From Streptomyces ortus (lineage in GTDB: Bacteria; Actinomycetota; Actinomycetes; Streptomycetales; Streptomycetaceae): a stretch of DNA of 64,000 nt. Each line of letters opens with the position of its first letter. Positions within the stretch are counted from its first letter, which is position 1. Of the stretch, positions 28,132 to 36,678 are shown in pieces. The stretch spans positions 201,910-265,909 of the forward strand of contig NZ_JAIFZO010000001.1 of the NCBI RefSeq assembly GCF_026341275.1, given 5' to 3'. Below the pieces are notes generated by a model that was not told the origin of the DNA, made no database searches, and saw only the letters and a program-made list of their open reading frames with translations. Made by a program: the position numbers and the translations under genes.

Positions 28132-29256
28132 TCAGGTCGACCAGATGACTCCGCCGTTGTGGAGGATGACCACCTTCCCGTCGGCCCGGAGGATCAGCTG
28201 GGCGTTCGCGTGGCCGTGGCTCTTGGAGGCCCAGATCGGTCGGTCGTCGCCGTTGTGGATGACGAGGTTGCCGTCCTCCTGGAAGATCGCCCGGTGGTTG
28301 CTGCCGAAGGTCATGGACGCCCAGATCGGCTTGTTCTTCTCGTTGTACACGACGAGGTTGCCGTCGCCCTGCATGACCATGCGGATGCGGTTGGTGCGCC
28401 AGGACTGGTTGACCCGCAGAACAGAGGTCGCGTAGACGGTCTTGGTGCCCCAGTTCGGCTTCGGGTCCGCCTTCGGCTTGGCCTTGGCCTTGGCCGCGGA
28501 CTTCGACTTCTTCGCCGTCGGGCTGCTGCTGGTCTTGGTCTCCGGCGCGGGCTCGACGGCCTTGGGGACGACCTGCGGAGCCTCGGTCTTCTTCGGCTTC
28601 TCCTTGCGCGGGGACGAACTGGGCGTCTCGGCCACGTAGTCTTCGAGGCCGGCCGGGGCGGAGCTCGCGTTCAGGACGGTGTCCGAACCGTCCGCGGCCA
28701 GGCCCTTGTTGTCCGGGCGCCCGTCGTCCTGGGCGCTCCCGGCCAGCAGCAGCGGTATGGCGATCAGAACGGCGCCGGCGATCGCGGCCCCTGCCAGGAC
28801 CGGCTTGCGGGGGCGTCCGCTGGTGACGCCGGTGCCGGTCTTCGTGCCTGGCGGGGTCGTCGCGACGGCCGCCGCCACGGCGATGCCCTCCGAGCGCGTC
28901 TCAGGTGCCTCGGCGGTGGCCGCCGTGGACGAGGACGAGGGTGAGGGTGAAGGCGCGGGCGGGGGCGTCACAGGGGTGGCCGGGGTGGCGGGAGTGCCGG
29001 CGGTCTTCGCCGCCGAGCCCTCGGCCGTCTCGCCGGCCGGGGCGGCGCCCGACTTCGGCTCGGAGCCCTTCGGGGCTTCAGGAGCTTCAGCGGCTTCAGG
29101 GGTTTCGGAAGCCTCAGGCGTCTTGGCGGAGGCGGGCGCTCGCTCGTCCGGTGCCGACGACGACGCGGGTGAGGACGCGGATGCGGACTCGGCCTCCTCC
29201 GCGCCGGCGGCGGCCCCCTCCGCGTTAGCGCCGGGGGTGTGGTGCTGGGGGGACAT
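28132..29256 (-). CDS. Membrane-anchored bulb-type lectin protein
   Basis: A 374-residue protein with a long acidic Ser/Ala/Glu/Pro N-terminal half, one transmembrane helix (VLAGAAIAGAVLIAIPLLLAG, near residue 175, cited within limit), a Lys/Ala/Pro stalk, and a C-terminal bulb-type lectin domain. The lectin has three beta-prism repeats: MQGDGNLVVYN, FQEDGNLVIHN and LRADGKVVILH. The first is close to the mannose-binding QxDxNxVxY motif; the others are weaker. The topology places the lectin outside the cell. The ATG at 29256 follows GAGGAGGAG. It diverges from the T7SS gene run, and its anchor resembles that of the ricin-type lectin at 30438. Confidence 0.85.
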   Translation of the reverse strand: MSPQHHTPGANAEGAAAGAEEAESASASSPASSSAPDERAPASAKTPEASETPEAAEAPEAPKGSEPKSGAAPAGETAEGSAAKTAGTPATPATPVTPPPAPSPSPSSSSTAATAEAPETRSEGIAVAAAVATTPPGTKTGTGVTSGRPRKPVLAGAAIAGAVLIAIPLLLAGSAQDDGRPDNKGLAADGSDTVLNASSAPAGLEDYVAETPSSSPRKEKPKKTEAPQVVPKAVEPAPETKTSSSPTAKKSKSAAKAKAKPKADPKPNWGTKTVYATSVLRVNQSWRTNRIRMVMQGDGNLVVYNEKNKPIWASMTFGSNHRAIFQEDGNLVIHNGDDRPIWASKSHGHANAQLILRADGKVVILHNGGVIWST

Positions 29257-29661
29257 GCGGTACTCCTCCTCGGTGGCGGAGCTGTCGGTGATGGGCACCG
29301 GCTCGGCAGGCGTGGGCAGGTGCCGGGCCGAGGGGAGCCAGTCCGGCTCGACCCTGACATGGACGTGTCCGATGGCAGACCCAACCTAGCCCGTCGCAGC
29401 GGCGACAGCAGCACCCTCAGTCCCAACGACCCCACCGCTTTGTCCAGCCACGCCTCACTGCTCCCGGAAAGTTCTCCGTCCGGGCAGTATCCGGGCAGCA
29501 AACGGGCACGCGGTCGCCGGATACGGGTCTGCCCCGAAGCCCCACGCGCGGGGCACGTGTGGCATCCTGTTGGCTCCCCGATCTGATCAATATCGGTATC
29601 GGCGTGCGCGCGTGTGGTGCGGCACCCAGCAATCCGTACGGACCGAAGAGTTCAGGTGAAG
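29257..29661. other. Divergent intergenic region at left edge of T7SS island
   Basis: A 405-bp gap between the leftward bulb-type lectin and the rightward T7SS-associated gene. No credible gene was seen. It probably carries both promoters; the most AT-rich stretch is GATCTGATCAATATCGGTAT near 29581-29600. No convincing operator was found. Confidence 0.5.
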
Positions 29662-30441
29662 ATGCGGCCCGGAGAACGGCAAGAGGGCAGGCATGACGAT
29701 GCCTTGCCCGTGGTGCCCGACGGGTCCGGCCCGACCGCCGACACGTCGGACACCCCGGACCCGTCGGACGCCCCCGAGATACCCGAGGCCGTACGGGCCG
29801 CCGCCCGCCAGGCCCCCGGTCACTGGATCGGGGTGACCGACCCCGAGTGGACCGAGGAGTCGGCCCCGCCGGAGTGGGCGGTCCTGGGGGAGTGGCAGTC
29901 GGACGAGAGCGGGGGCGTGGGCGAGTACCGCGCCAACCCGGCGTACCGGCCCTCCGCCCAGATGCTCGGCTGGCCGGAGCCCACCGACCCGGTGGACGCG
30001 GCGGCGCAACGGGCCGCCACCGGTTACGGATCGGTGGACGAGGCACTCGCGGCGCTCGCCGAGGCGGAGGTGACCGTGGTGCGCGCACCGGACGGCGGGC
30101 CGCTCACGGCCACCGGGCAGGACGGCACGCCGGTGGTGCTGGTGTTCACCTCAGCGGCACACGAGTTCATGTCCCCGGTACTTCGTCATGGCAGGCTTCC
30201 GGCGCGGCAACTGGCCCGGTCGCTGGACGGTTCGGGCACCCGGCTGATGGTCAACGCCGGAGCCGCGGCTCCGTTGTTGGTCCCGGCGGACAGCCTTCTC
30301 GGTCCCGGACGGGGACCGGGAGCGGAGGGAGCCGCCGAGGGGGTTTCCTCGGCGGACGCCGGGGCCGCGTCGTCGCCACCGGTCGGCAACTCCGTCGAAA
30401 CCCAGCCCCACCACCCCCACACCGCAGGGAGGACCCCGTGA
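29662..30441 (+). CDS. T7SS-associated SseB-like protein
   Basis: A 259-residue cytoplasmic-type protein of the class found with actinobacterial type VII secretion loci. Residues about 45-110 hold the recognisable APGHWIGVTDPEW, WAVLGEWQSDESG and PEPTDPVDAAAQRAATGYG. Residues about 120-220 resemble the SseB N-terminal fold (VVLVFTSAAHEFM, LMVNAGAAAPLLV). The function is unknown. The ATG at 29662 is the best in-frame start, although a GTG lies two codons upstream. Its stop overlaps the GTG of the ricin-type lectin gene, indicating coupled translation. Confidence 0.75.
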   Translation: MRPGERQEGRHDDALPVVPDGSGPTADTSDTPDPSDAPEIPEAVRAAARQAPGHWIGVTDPEWTEESAPPEWAVLGEWQSDESGGVGEYRANPAYRPSAQMLGWPEPTDPVDAAAQRAATGYGSVDEALAALAEAEVTVVRAPDGGPLTATGQDGTPVVLVFTSAAHEFMSPVLRHGRLPARQLARSLDGSGTRLMVNAGAAAPLLVPADSLLGPGRGPGAEGAAEGVSSADAGAASSPPVGNSVETQPHHPHTAGRTP

Positions 30442-31808
30442 CACGTTCGGCCCAGCAGCCCCCTGCTTCCACGAGTGCGGACACCGACACCGGTTCCGGC
30501 TCCGGCAGTGAGGAGACGGCCGCGACTGCCGCCGCCGCCGGCGCCGAGCCCGGCCACCGGCCGGACTCGCAGACCGAGTTGCCGTCGAAGCCGGAACCCG
30601 CGCCCGCCCCCGCGGCGGTGAAGGCCGGCCCGGAGACCGGTGAGGCCGCGAAGCCGACCTCACCGGGCAAGGTGGCCGCCCAGGGCAAGGCGGCCCCCGA
30701 GTCGACCGGAACCGAGCCCGAAGCCGAGACCGAGCCGGCTCCCGAAGCCGAGACCGGGAATGGGTCCGAGGCCGGGAACAGGTCCGCCGTCGGGAACAGG
30801 TCCGCCGTCGGGACCGACTCCGCGACTGGGACCGATCCGACCACCGGGGCCGACTCCGCGGCCGGGGCCGACTCCGAAGGCGGAGAGGCCGACCCCGGTG
30901 CCGCCGCCGCGGCCAAGAGCCGGCTCCCCGCGCTCGTACGCACCATGACGGCGACCGCGATCGACAAGCCGCAGCAGCAGGCCGGACCCGTCGGCCGGCC
31001 CGGCAAGGCGGTGCTGGCCGGGGCCGCCGTCGCGGGGGCGCTGCTCGTGTCCGTGCCGTTGCTGATGCTCGGCGGGGACGACGACGAGGACCGCAGGGGA
31101 CCGGCGTCGGCCGGAACCGTGCTGGGTGGGAACGCCCAGGACGTACCGGGCCAGTTCGCGGAGACCTCGCCCGACGCGGGCTCCGCGGGCAACGGAGACA
31201 AGGACCCCGTACAGCGGGGCAAGTCGGCGCAGAACGCCGCCACGTCCGCCCCGGCCGACAGCGAGGGCAAGGGCAAGGACAAGGGTGACGGCGGTTCGAA
31301 GAAGGACGCCGCGAAGAAGGACACCGGTCAGAAGGACCAGCCGAAGAAGCGGAGCGGCGAGAAGGCGTCGTCGTCCGGCGGCGGCAAGAGCCAGTCCTCC
31401 AAGGCCGGTTCGGGTGTGACTCTCAGCTCACCCGTCTCCCTGCGCAGTCACCTCTCGGGCAAGTGCATCGACGTACCGGGCAGCGACTTCGGCGACGGCA
31501 AGAAGCTGTTCGTGTGGGACTGCAACGGCGGCGCCGCCCAGAAATGGCAGTTCGCCTCCGACGGCACCGTCCGTATCAAGGGCCTCTGCCTGGATGTGGC
31601 CAATGCGAACTACAACGACGGCACGCCCATCCAGATCGCCCGCTGCAGCGGCAACGCCGCCCAGAAGTTCGTGCTGAACAACGCCCACGACCTGGTCAAC
31701 ACCGTCGTCGGCAAGTGCGTCGACATCAAGGACAACAACCGGAGCAGCGGTGCCTGGCTGCAGCTGTGGAGCTGCGCGGGCACCGACAACCAGAAGTGGA
31801 GCGTCTGA
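30438..31808 (+). CDS. Membrane-anchored ricin-type lectin protein
   Basis: A 456-residue protein. A long acidic low-complexity region (Ala, Glu, Gly, Thr) fills residues 1-190. A transmembrane helix, VLAGAAVAGALLVSVPLLML, follows near residue 195. A Lys/Ser stalk comes next, then a C-terminal ricin B-type beta-trefoil of about 130 residues with three lobes ending GGAAQKWQF, GNAAQKFVL and TDNQKWSV (QxW motifs) and paired cysteines. The lectin is expected outside the membrane and to bind galactose-like sugars or glycans. The GTG start is coupled to the preceding T7SS gene. Layout matches the divergent bulb-type lectin. Confidence 0.85.
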   Translation: MTRSAQQPPASTSADTDTGSGSGSEETAATAAAAGAEPGHRPDSQTELPSKPEPAPAPAAVKAGPETGEAAKPTSPGKVAAQGKAAPESTGTEPEAETEPAPEAETGNGSEAGNRSAVGNRSAVGTDSATGTDPTTGADSAAGADSEGGEADPGAAAAAKSRLPALVRTMTATAIDKPQQQAGPVGRPGKAVLAGAAVAGALLVSVPLLMLGGDDDEDRRGPASAGTVLGGNAQDVPGQFAETSPDAGSAGNGDKDPVQRGKSAQNAATSAPADSEGKGKDKGDGGSKKDAAKKDTGQKDQPKKRSGEKASSSGGGKSQSSKAGSGVTLSSPVSLRSHLSGKCIDVPGSDFGDGKKLFVWDCNGGAAQKWQFASDGTVRIKGLCLDVANANYNDGTPIQIARCSGNAAQKFVLNNAHDLVNTVVGKCVDIKDNNRSSGAWLQLWSCAGTDNQKWSV

Positions 31809-31973
31809 GGCAAGGCGCCCCAAGCCGAGAGAGCCCCCGAAGAGCCCGGGAGCACCCCTCTCGGCACCCGCCCGCCCCAGGGCGAGGCATGATGGCACCG
31901 TCGGTTTCACCGACACGCGCCCCCGGTGAGGGGGCGCCCGTAGCTGAAGCCCCCGTGGCAAGGAGGTTGGTGC

Positions 31974-34900
31974 GTGTCGCGCCAGGTACTGACGGTCGGT
32001 CCGGGGGACCGGGATCGCTACCGGACGATCGGTGAGGCACTCTCGGCTGCCCGTACCGGCGCGCTCATCAGCGTCCGGCCCGGGACGTATGCGGAGAACC
32101 TGGTGATCAACACCAGGGTCACCCTCACTGCCGAAGAGGGCCGGGGCACCGTGGAGATCCGGCCGCGCTCGGGCAGTGTGCTCGCGCTGCGCGCCGACGC
32201 CGTGATGCTCTCCGAGCTGACCCTGCGCGGCGGCGACGCCGAGCAGCCGGCCGTGGACGTGCGGCGCGGACAGGCCGCGCTCGACGGCTGCGAGGTCATC
32301 GGCTCCGCCTGGACCGCGCTGCTGGCCGGGGGAACCGGCTCGATCGCGCTGCGGGAGTGCCGGGTGAGCAACTCGCAGGGCGCGGGCATCGTGGTGACCT
32401 CGACCACGCCCACCACCGTGGAGTCCTGCACCTTCGAGCATCTGGGCACCAGCGGCCTGGTCCTCGCGGAGCAGGGCGAGGCCCGGATCCGCGGCTGCAC
32501 GGTGCGCGACGCCCGCGGCAACGGCCTGCTGGCCAACGGCGAGTCGCGCGGCACCGTCGAGGACTGCGACATCTCCTCCACCGACAAACCCTCCATCGCC
32601 CTGGAGGAGAACAGCGTCCTCTCGGTGATCCGCACCGTGGTGCACGACACCAGCACCGGTGTGCACCTGAGCACCGCGGGCCGTACGACACTGGAGGACG
32701 TCCGCGTCACCGGCTCCTCGGGGAACGGGATCGTGCTGGCCAAGGGCACCGACCCGGTGGTGCGCCGCTGCCGCGTCTCGCGTACCCGAGGGCACGGCGT
32801 GCTGGTCACCGACCGGTCGCGCGGCACCTTCGAGGACTGCTGGGTGGACGGCGCGCAGGGCGCGGCCCTGCGGGTCGCCGGGGCGGCCTCCCCGGCCGTG
32901 ACCGGCCTGACGGTCCGCGACTGCGACCAGACCGGGCTGCTCCTGGAGGAGGACTCGGCGGCGGAGCTCGACCACCTGGAGGTGATCGGCGGTTCGCCCG
33001 CGATCGCGGTGCGCGGCGGTGCCAACCCGCTGCTGCGCCGGGCCCGGCTGGTGGAGCCCTCCGGTGACGGCATCGTGGTCAGCAAGGACGCGCGCGGCCG
33101 TGCCGAGGACTGCGAGATCGTCCGGCCGAAGGGCGCGGGGGTACGCGTGGCCTCCGGCAGCACCCTCTACCTGGCCGGCGGCGGAGTCTCCGACACGACC
33201 ACCAACGGCCTGGTCGTGGAGGACGGCGGCAACGTCACCGTCCGGGACTTCCGCGTCGAGATATCCGGTGAGGAGGGCGTGATCGTCGCCGCGGGCGGCG
33301 AACTGACCGCCAACCGCACCTCCGTGCACGCCCCCAAGGGCCACGGTTTCCTGCTCCGCGAGGGCGCGCTCGCCTCGCTCAGCGGCTGCGAGGTGTCCGG
33401 CGGCACCCAGGACGGCTTCCGGGTGGAGTCCACCGCGCCGGTCTCCCTGGTGAACTGCCTGGCCCGGGAGAACGAGGGCGGCGGCCTGGTGCAGACCACC
33501 CCCGGCGAGCGGCTGGCCGTGGAGGGCCTCAACAGCACCGGCAACGGCAAACGGGACGCCTGGGGTTCCGGCAGCGCCGAGAACACCGACCCGGCCGGCT
33601 CCGGCGCCGCGGACGCGCCCCCGGCGGACCGCCCGGAGGGCCCGCTCGGCGCCCTGAACGCGCTGATCGGCCTGGAGAACGTCAAGCAGCAGGTACGTAC
33701 GCTGGTCAATCTGACCCAGCTCGCCCAGCGCCGCGAACAACTCGGCATGTCGGCCCCGCCGATGAGCCGCCACCTGATCTTCGCCGGCCCGCCCGGCACC
33801 GGTAAGACGACCGTCGCCCGCCTGTACGGGGCGATCCTCGCCGAACTGGGTTCGCTGCGCAGCGGACACCTGGTGGAGGTCTCCCGCGCCGACCTGGTCG
33901 CGCAGGTCGTCGGCGGTACCGCGATCAAGACCACCGAGACCTTCCAACGGGCACTCGGCGGCGTGCTGTTCGTCGACGAGGCGTACACGCTGACCTCGGA
34001 CAGCAACAACGGCGGTGCCGACTTCGGCCGCGAGGCGGTGGACACCCTGCTCAAGCTGATGGAGGACCACCGCGACGACGTGGTGGTGGTCGCCGCAGGC
34101 TACTCCCGCGAGATGGACTCCTTCCTCGCCTCCAACCCGGGTCTGGCCTCGCGCTTCTCGCGGACCGTCGAGTTCGAGAACTACTCGGTGCCCGAACTGG
34201 TCGCGATCATGGAGAACATGTGCGCCCAGCACCAGTACGAGCTGGGTGAGGGCACCGAGGCGGCGCTCGCCGCGCACTTCGAGGCGATGCCGCGGGACGA
34301 GGGCTTCGGCAACGGCCGTGCCGCGCGCGGGGTGTTCGAGGAGATGGTCGACAGACAGGCGGTCCGGCTCGCCTCCCAGCAGCAGGTGGGGGAGCGCGAT
34401 CTGCGGCTGCTGCTGCCCGAAGACGTCTCCGCGACCGCCGTCGCGGGCGCCGCCGACACCGCGGCCCCGGCCGACGACCCGCTCACCCGCCTCGGCGACA
34501 TGATCGGCCTGTCCGAGGTGAAGCGCGAGGTCGCGGACCTGGTCAACCTCATCACCACGGCCCGCCACCGTGCCGCCGCCGGGCTGCCGGTGCCCTCGCT
34601 CAGCAACCACCTCGTCTTCACCGGCCCGCCCGGTACGGGCAAGACGACCGTCGCCCGCCTCTACGGCGAGATCCTCACCCAGCTCGGCGTCCTGCGGCGG
34701 GGCCAGCTGATCGAGGCGGCCCGGGCCGACCTGGTCGGCCGCTACATCGGCCACACCGCCCAGCTCACCCGCGAGGTCTTCGAGAAGGCCCGCGGCGGGG
34801 TGCTGTTCATCGACGAGGCGTACACCCTCACCCCGCGCGGCAACGGCGCCGACTTCGGGCAGGAGGCGGTGGACACCCTGCTCAAGCTGATGGAGGACCA

Positions 34901-35291
34901 CCGCGACGAGGTCGTCGTCATCGTCGCCGGCTACACCGACGAGATGGAGCGCTTCCTCGCCTCCAACCCGGGCCTGTCCTCGCGCTTCCCGCGCCGGATC
35001 GCCTTCTCCGACTACTCCTCCGAGGAACTGGTCACCATCGTCAGGACCCAGGCCGCCAACATGGGGTACGAGTGCGGGCCCGGCACCGGTCCGCTGCTCA
35101 AGGAGTACTTCGAGGCGCTGCCCCGGGACCGGTCCTTCGGCAACGCCCGCCTGGCCCGCCAGGTGGTCGAGTCGATGGTCACCCGGCAGGCGGGGCGGCT
35201 CAGTTCGCTGGCCGCGCCCACCCTGGACGACCTGCGCATCCTCCTTCCCGGCGACGTCGTCGCGGTGGCACCGAAGGCGGCTCCCCGATGA
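31974..35291 (+). CDS. Parallel beta-helix and double AAA+ ATPase fusion (EccA-like)
   Basis: A 1,105-residue protein. Residues about 5-530 are right-handed parallel beta-helix repeats of the pectate-lyase type, seen as a periodic series such as [20 protein letters not shown] and [18 protein letters not shown]. Two CbbX/EccA-type AAA+ domains follow: Walker [10 protein letters not shown] with Lys611 and Lys890, and Walker [11 protein letters not shown] and [10 protein letters not shown], each with the following [20 protein letters not shown]. EccA in mycobacteria is a cytosolic ESX chaperone-type ATPase with TPR repeats and one AAA+ domain. Here a beta-helix replaces the TPR part. The GTG at 31974 has AAGGAGG 7 nt upstream. 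It overlaps mycP by ATGA. Confidence 0.87.
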   Translation: MSRQVLTVGPGDRDRYRTIGEALSAARTGALISVRPGTYAENLVINTRVTLTAEEGRGTVEIRPRSGSVLALRADAVMLSELTLRGGDAEQPAVDVRRGQAALDGCEVIGSAWTALLAGGTGSIALRECRVSNSQGAGIVVTSTTPTTVESCTFEHLGTSGLVLAEQGEARIRGCTVRDARGNGLLANGESRGTVEDCDISSTDKPSIALEENSVLSVIRTVVHDTSTGVHLSTAGRTTLEDVRVTGSSGNGIVLAKGTDPVVRRCRVSRTRGHGVLVTDRSRGTFEDCWVDGAQGAALRVAGAASPAVTGLTVRDCDQTGLLLEEDSAAELDHLEVIGGSPAIAVRGGANPLLRRARLVEPSGDGIVVSKDARGRAEDCEIVRPKGAGVRVASGSTLYLAGGGVSDTTTNGLVVEDGGNVTVRDFRVEISGEEGVIVAAGGELTANRTSVHAPKGHGFLLREGALASLSGCEVSGGTQDGFRVESTAPVSLVNCLARENEGGGLVQTTPGERLAVEGLNSTGNGKRDAWGSGSAENTDPAGSGAADAPPADRPEGPLGALNALIGLENVKQQVRTLVNLTQLAQRREQLGMSAPPMSRHLIFAGPPGTGKTTVARLYGAILAELGSLRSGHLVEVSRADLVAQVVGGTAIKTTETFQRALGGVLFVDEAYTLTSDSNNGGADFGREAVDTLLKLMEDHRDDVVVVAAGYSREMDSFLASNPGLASRFSRTVEFENYSVPELVAIMENMCAQHQYELGEGTEAALAAHFEAMPRDEGFGNGRAARGVFEEMVDRQAVRLASQQQVGERDLRLLLPEDVSATAVAGAADTAAPADDPLTRLGDMIGLSEVKREVADLVNLITTARHRAAAGLPVPSLSNHLVFTGPPGTGKTTVARLYGEILTQLGVLRRGQLIEAARADLVGRYIGHTAQLTREVFEKARGGVLFIDEAYTLTPRGNGADFGQEAVDTLLKLMEDHRDEVVVIVAGYTDEMERFLASNPGLSSRFPRRIAFSDYSSEELVTIVRTQAANMGYECGPGTGPLLKEYFEALPRDRSFGNARLARQVVESMVTRQAGRLSSLAAPTLDDLRILLPGDVVAVAPKAAPR

Positions 35292-36553
35292 GATCGTCCG
35301 CCCGCCAGGCCGCCCGCATGCTGTCCGGCGTCGGCTGCGTCGCCGCCCTGCTGCTGCCCACGGCCGTCACGGCCCAGGCGGCCCCCCTGTCGCGCGTACC
35401 GGCGGCCGACGGGAAGAAGGGCCAGGAACTGCCTGGCATGCCCTCCTCGATCGACGCGGACGCGGCCTGCACGCCAGCCTCCGGCGAGAAGGCGAAGAAG
35501 CAGGACTGGTCGCGCCAGCGCCTCGATCTGGACCGGCTGCACGGGTACAGCACCGGGGCGGGGGTGACCGTCGCCCTGATCGACACCGGTGTCGACACCG
35601 GGGCCGAGGGGCTCGGCGGCCGGGTCACCGCCGAGGGCACGGCCGGTGACGACTGTGTCGGCCACGGGACCTTCCTGGCGGGCCTGATCGCCGGGGCCGG
35701 CGGGGGCGGTGCGCAGCTGACCGGTGTCGCGCCGGGCGCCGAGATCCTGGCGCTGCGCGGTACCGACCAGCGCGGTGAGGCGAGTTCGGCCCTGGTCGTG
35801 GCGGCGCTGCGCGCGGCGACCGAGGCGGACGCGGAGGTCATCGCGGTCTCGGTGGCGCTGCCACGCCGTGACGCGGAGCTGACGCGCGCGGTCGCCGACG
35901 CGCGGCGCGCGGGCGCCGTGGTGGTGGCCGCGGCCACGCCGGATCCGCCGCGGGGGGCCGGAAACTCCGACGAGATTCCGCCTCGCAGCTACTGGCCGGC
36001 CGCCGAACCGGGCGTCCTGTCGGTTGCCGACATGCTTCCCGCCGGGGTCCGCCCGGACAACGCCCTGGCCACCAGTGGTATCGATCTGGTCGCCCCCGGC
36101 GCCGGGGTGGTCTCCGGTGGTCCGCGCGGCGACGGGCACTACCTCGGCGCGGGCGCGTCGGTGGCGACCGCCTATGCGGCGGGGGCCGCGGCGGCCGTCC
36201 GGGCCGCCCGGCCCGACGACTCGCCGGACGAGGTCGCCCGGCGGCTGACCGCCACGGCGTATCCGGCGGACATTCCGCAGCTCGATCCCTACGCCGCGGT
36301 CACGACGGTCCTCGGTGGCTCCGACGCGGCCGGTGGGGTGGAGCGGGCCGCTGATCCCGTGACCGTCCGCGACACGACCGCGGCCGACCGGGCGACCGAT
36401 CGGGCCACGCTCTTCGTGGTCCTCGGCACCGGCGGCGTACTCGCCGTGCTGTGGGGCGCGTTCGCTCTGCCGAGGGCTCGGGCGCGGGGATGGAAACCGG
36501 CCTCTGCCTCCGCTTCCGCGCGGTCGGTTGCCGCTGAAGCGGATGGGGACTGA
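35288..36553 (+). CDS. mycP: Mycosin-type S8 serine protease
   Basis: A 421-residue membrane-anchored subtilase of ESX systems. A signal peptide ends near residue 31. The catalytic triad is visible as Asp99 (VALIDTGVD), His126 (GHGTFLAG) and Ser291 ([11 protein letters not shown]). A C-terminal transmembrane helix ([18 protein letters not shown]) is followed by a basic tail. Mycosins sit on top of the secretion complex and stabilise it. Oddly, the AAxxN oxyanion-hole segment reads [11 protein letters not shown], with no Asn at that place, so activity may be altered. It is coupled to the preceding AAA+ gene and ends at a strong hairpin. Confidence 0.87.
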   Translation: MRSSARQAARMLSGVGCVAALLLPTAVTAQAAPLSRVPAADGKKGQELPGMPSSIDADAACTPASGEKAKKQDWSRQRLDLDRLHGYSTGAGVTVALIDTGVDTGAEGLGGRVTAEGTAGDDCVGHGTFLAGLIAGAGGGGAQLTGVAPGAEILALRGTDQRGEASSALVVAALRAATEADAEVIAVSVALPRRDAELTRAVADARRAGAVVVAAATPDPPRGAGNSDEIPPRSYWPAAEPGVLSVADMLPAGVRPDNALATSGIDLVAPGAGVVSGGPRGDGHYLGAGASVATAYAAGAAAAVRAARPDDSPDEVARRLTATAYPADIPQLDPYAAVTTVLGGSDAAGGVERAADPVTVRDTTAADRATDRATLFVVLGTGGVLAVLWGAFALPRARARGWKPASASASARSVAAEADGD

Positions 36554-36612
36554 CGTCGTTCGTCCGGTGCGGGCCGCCGGGGGCTGGCCGCGCAGCTCCC
36601 CGCGCCCCTAAA

Positions 36613-36678
36613 AGCAAAGGATTGCGCCGTTCCCCGCGCCCCTGAAAAGGGGCGCGGGGAACGGCGCAATCCTTTGCT
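36613..36678. terminator. 31-bp perfect hairpin between mycP and eccC
   Basis: Arms 36613-36643 and 36648-36678 are perfect reverse complements of 31 bp around a GAAA tetraloop. The genes on both sides converge here, and the right arm reaches the first base of the eccC stop codon. It should act as a bidirectional terminator. Its CCCCGCGCCCC core also recurs just upstream near 36596-36609. Confidence 0.85.

Noticed and set aside
31800..31973. GCCGAGAG...CTCTCGGC pair after the ricin-type lectin gene as terminator
   Set aside because: The loop is about 26 bases long and the stem only 8, too weak to call.
31428..34901. Minus-strand frame of about 1,160 codons
   Set aside because: Antisense to the beta-helix/AAA+ gene, whose two Walker motif pairs settle the coding strand.
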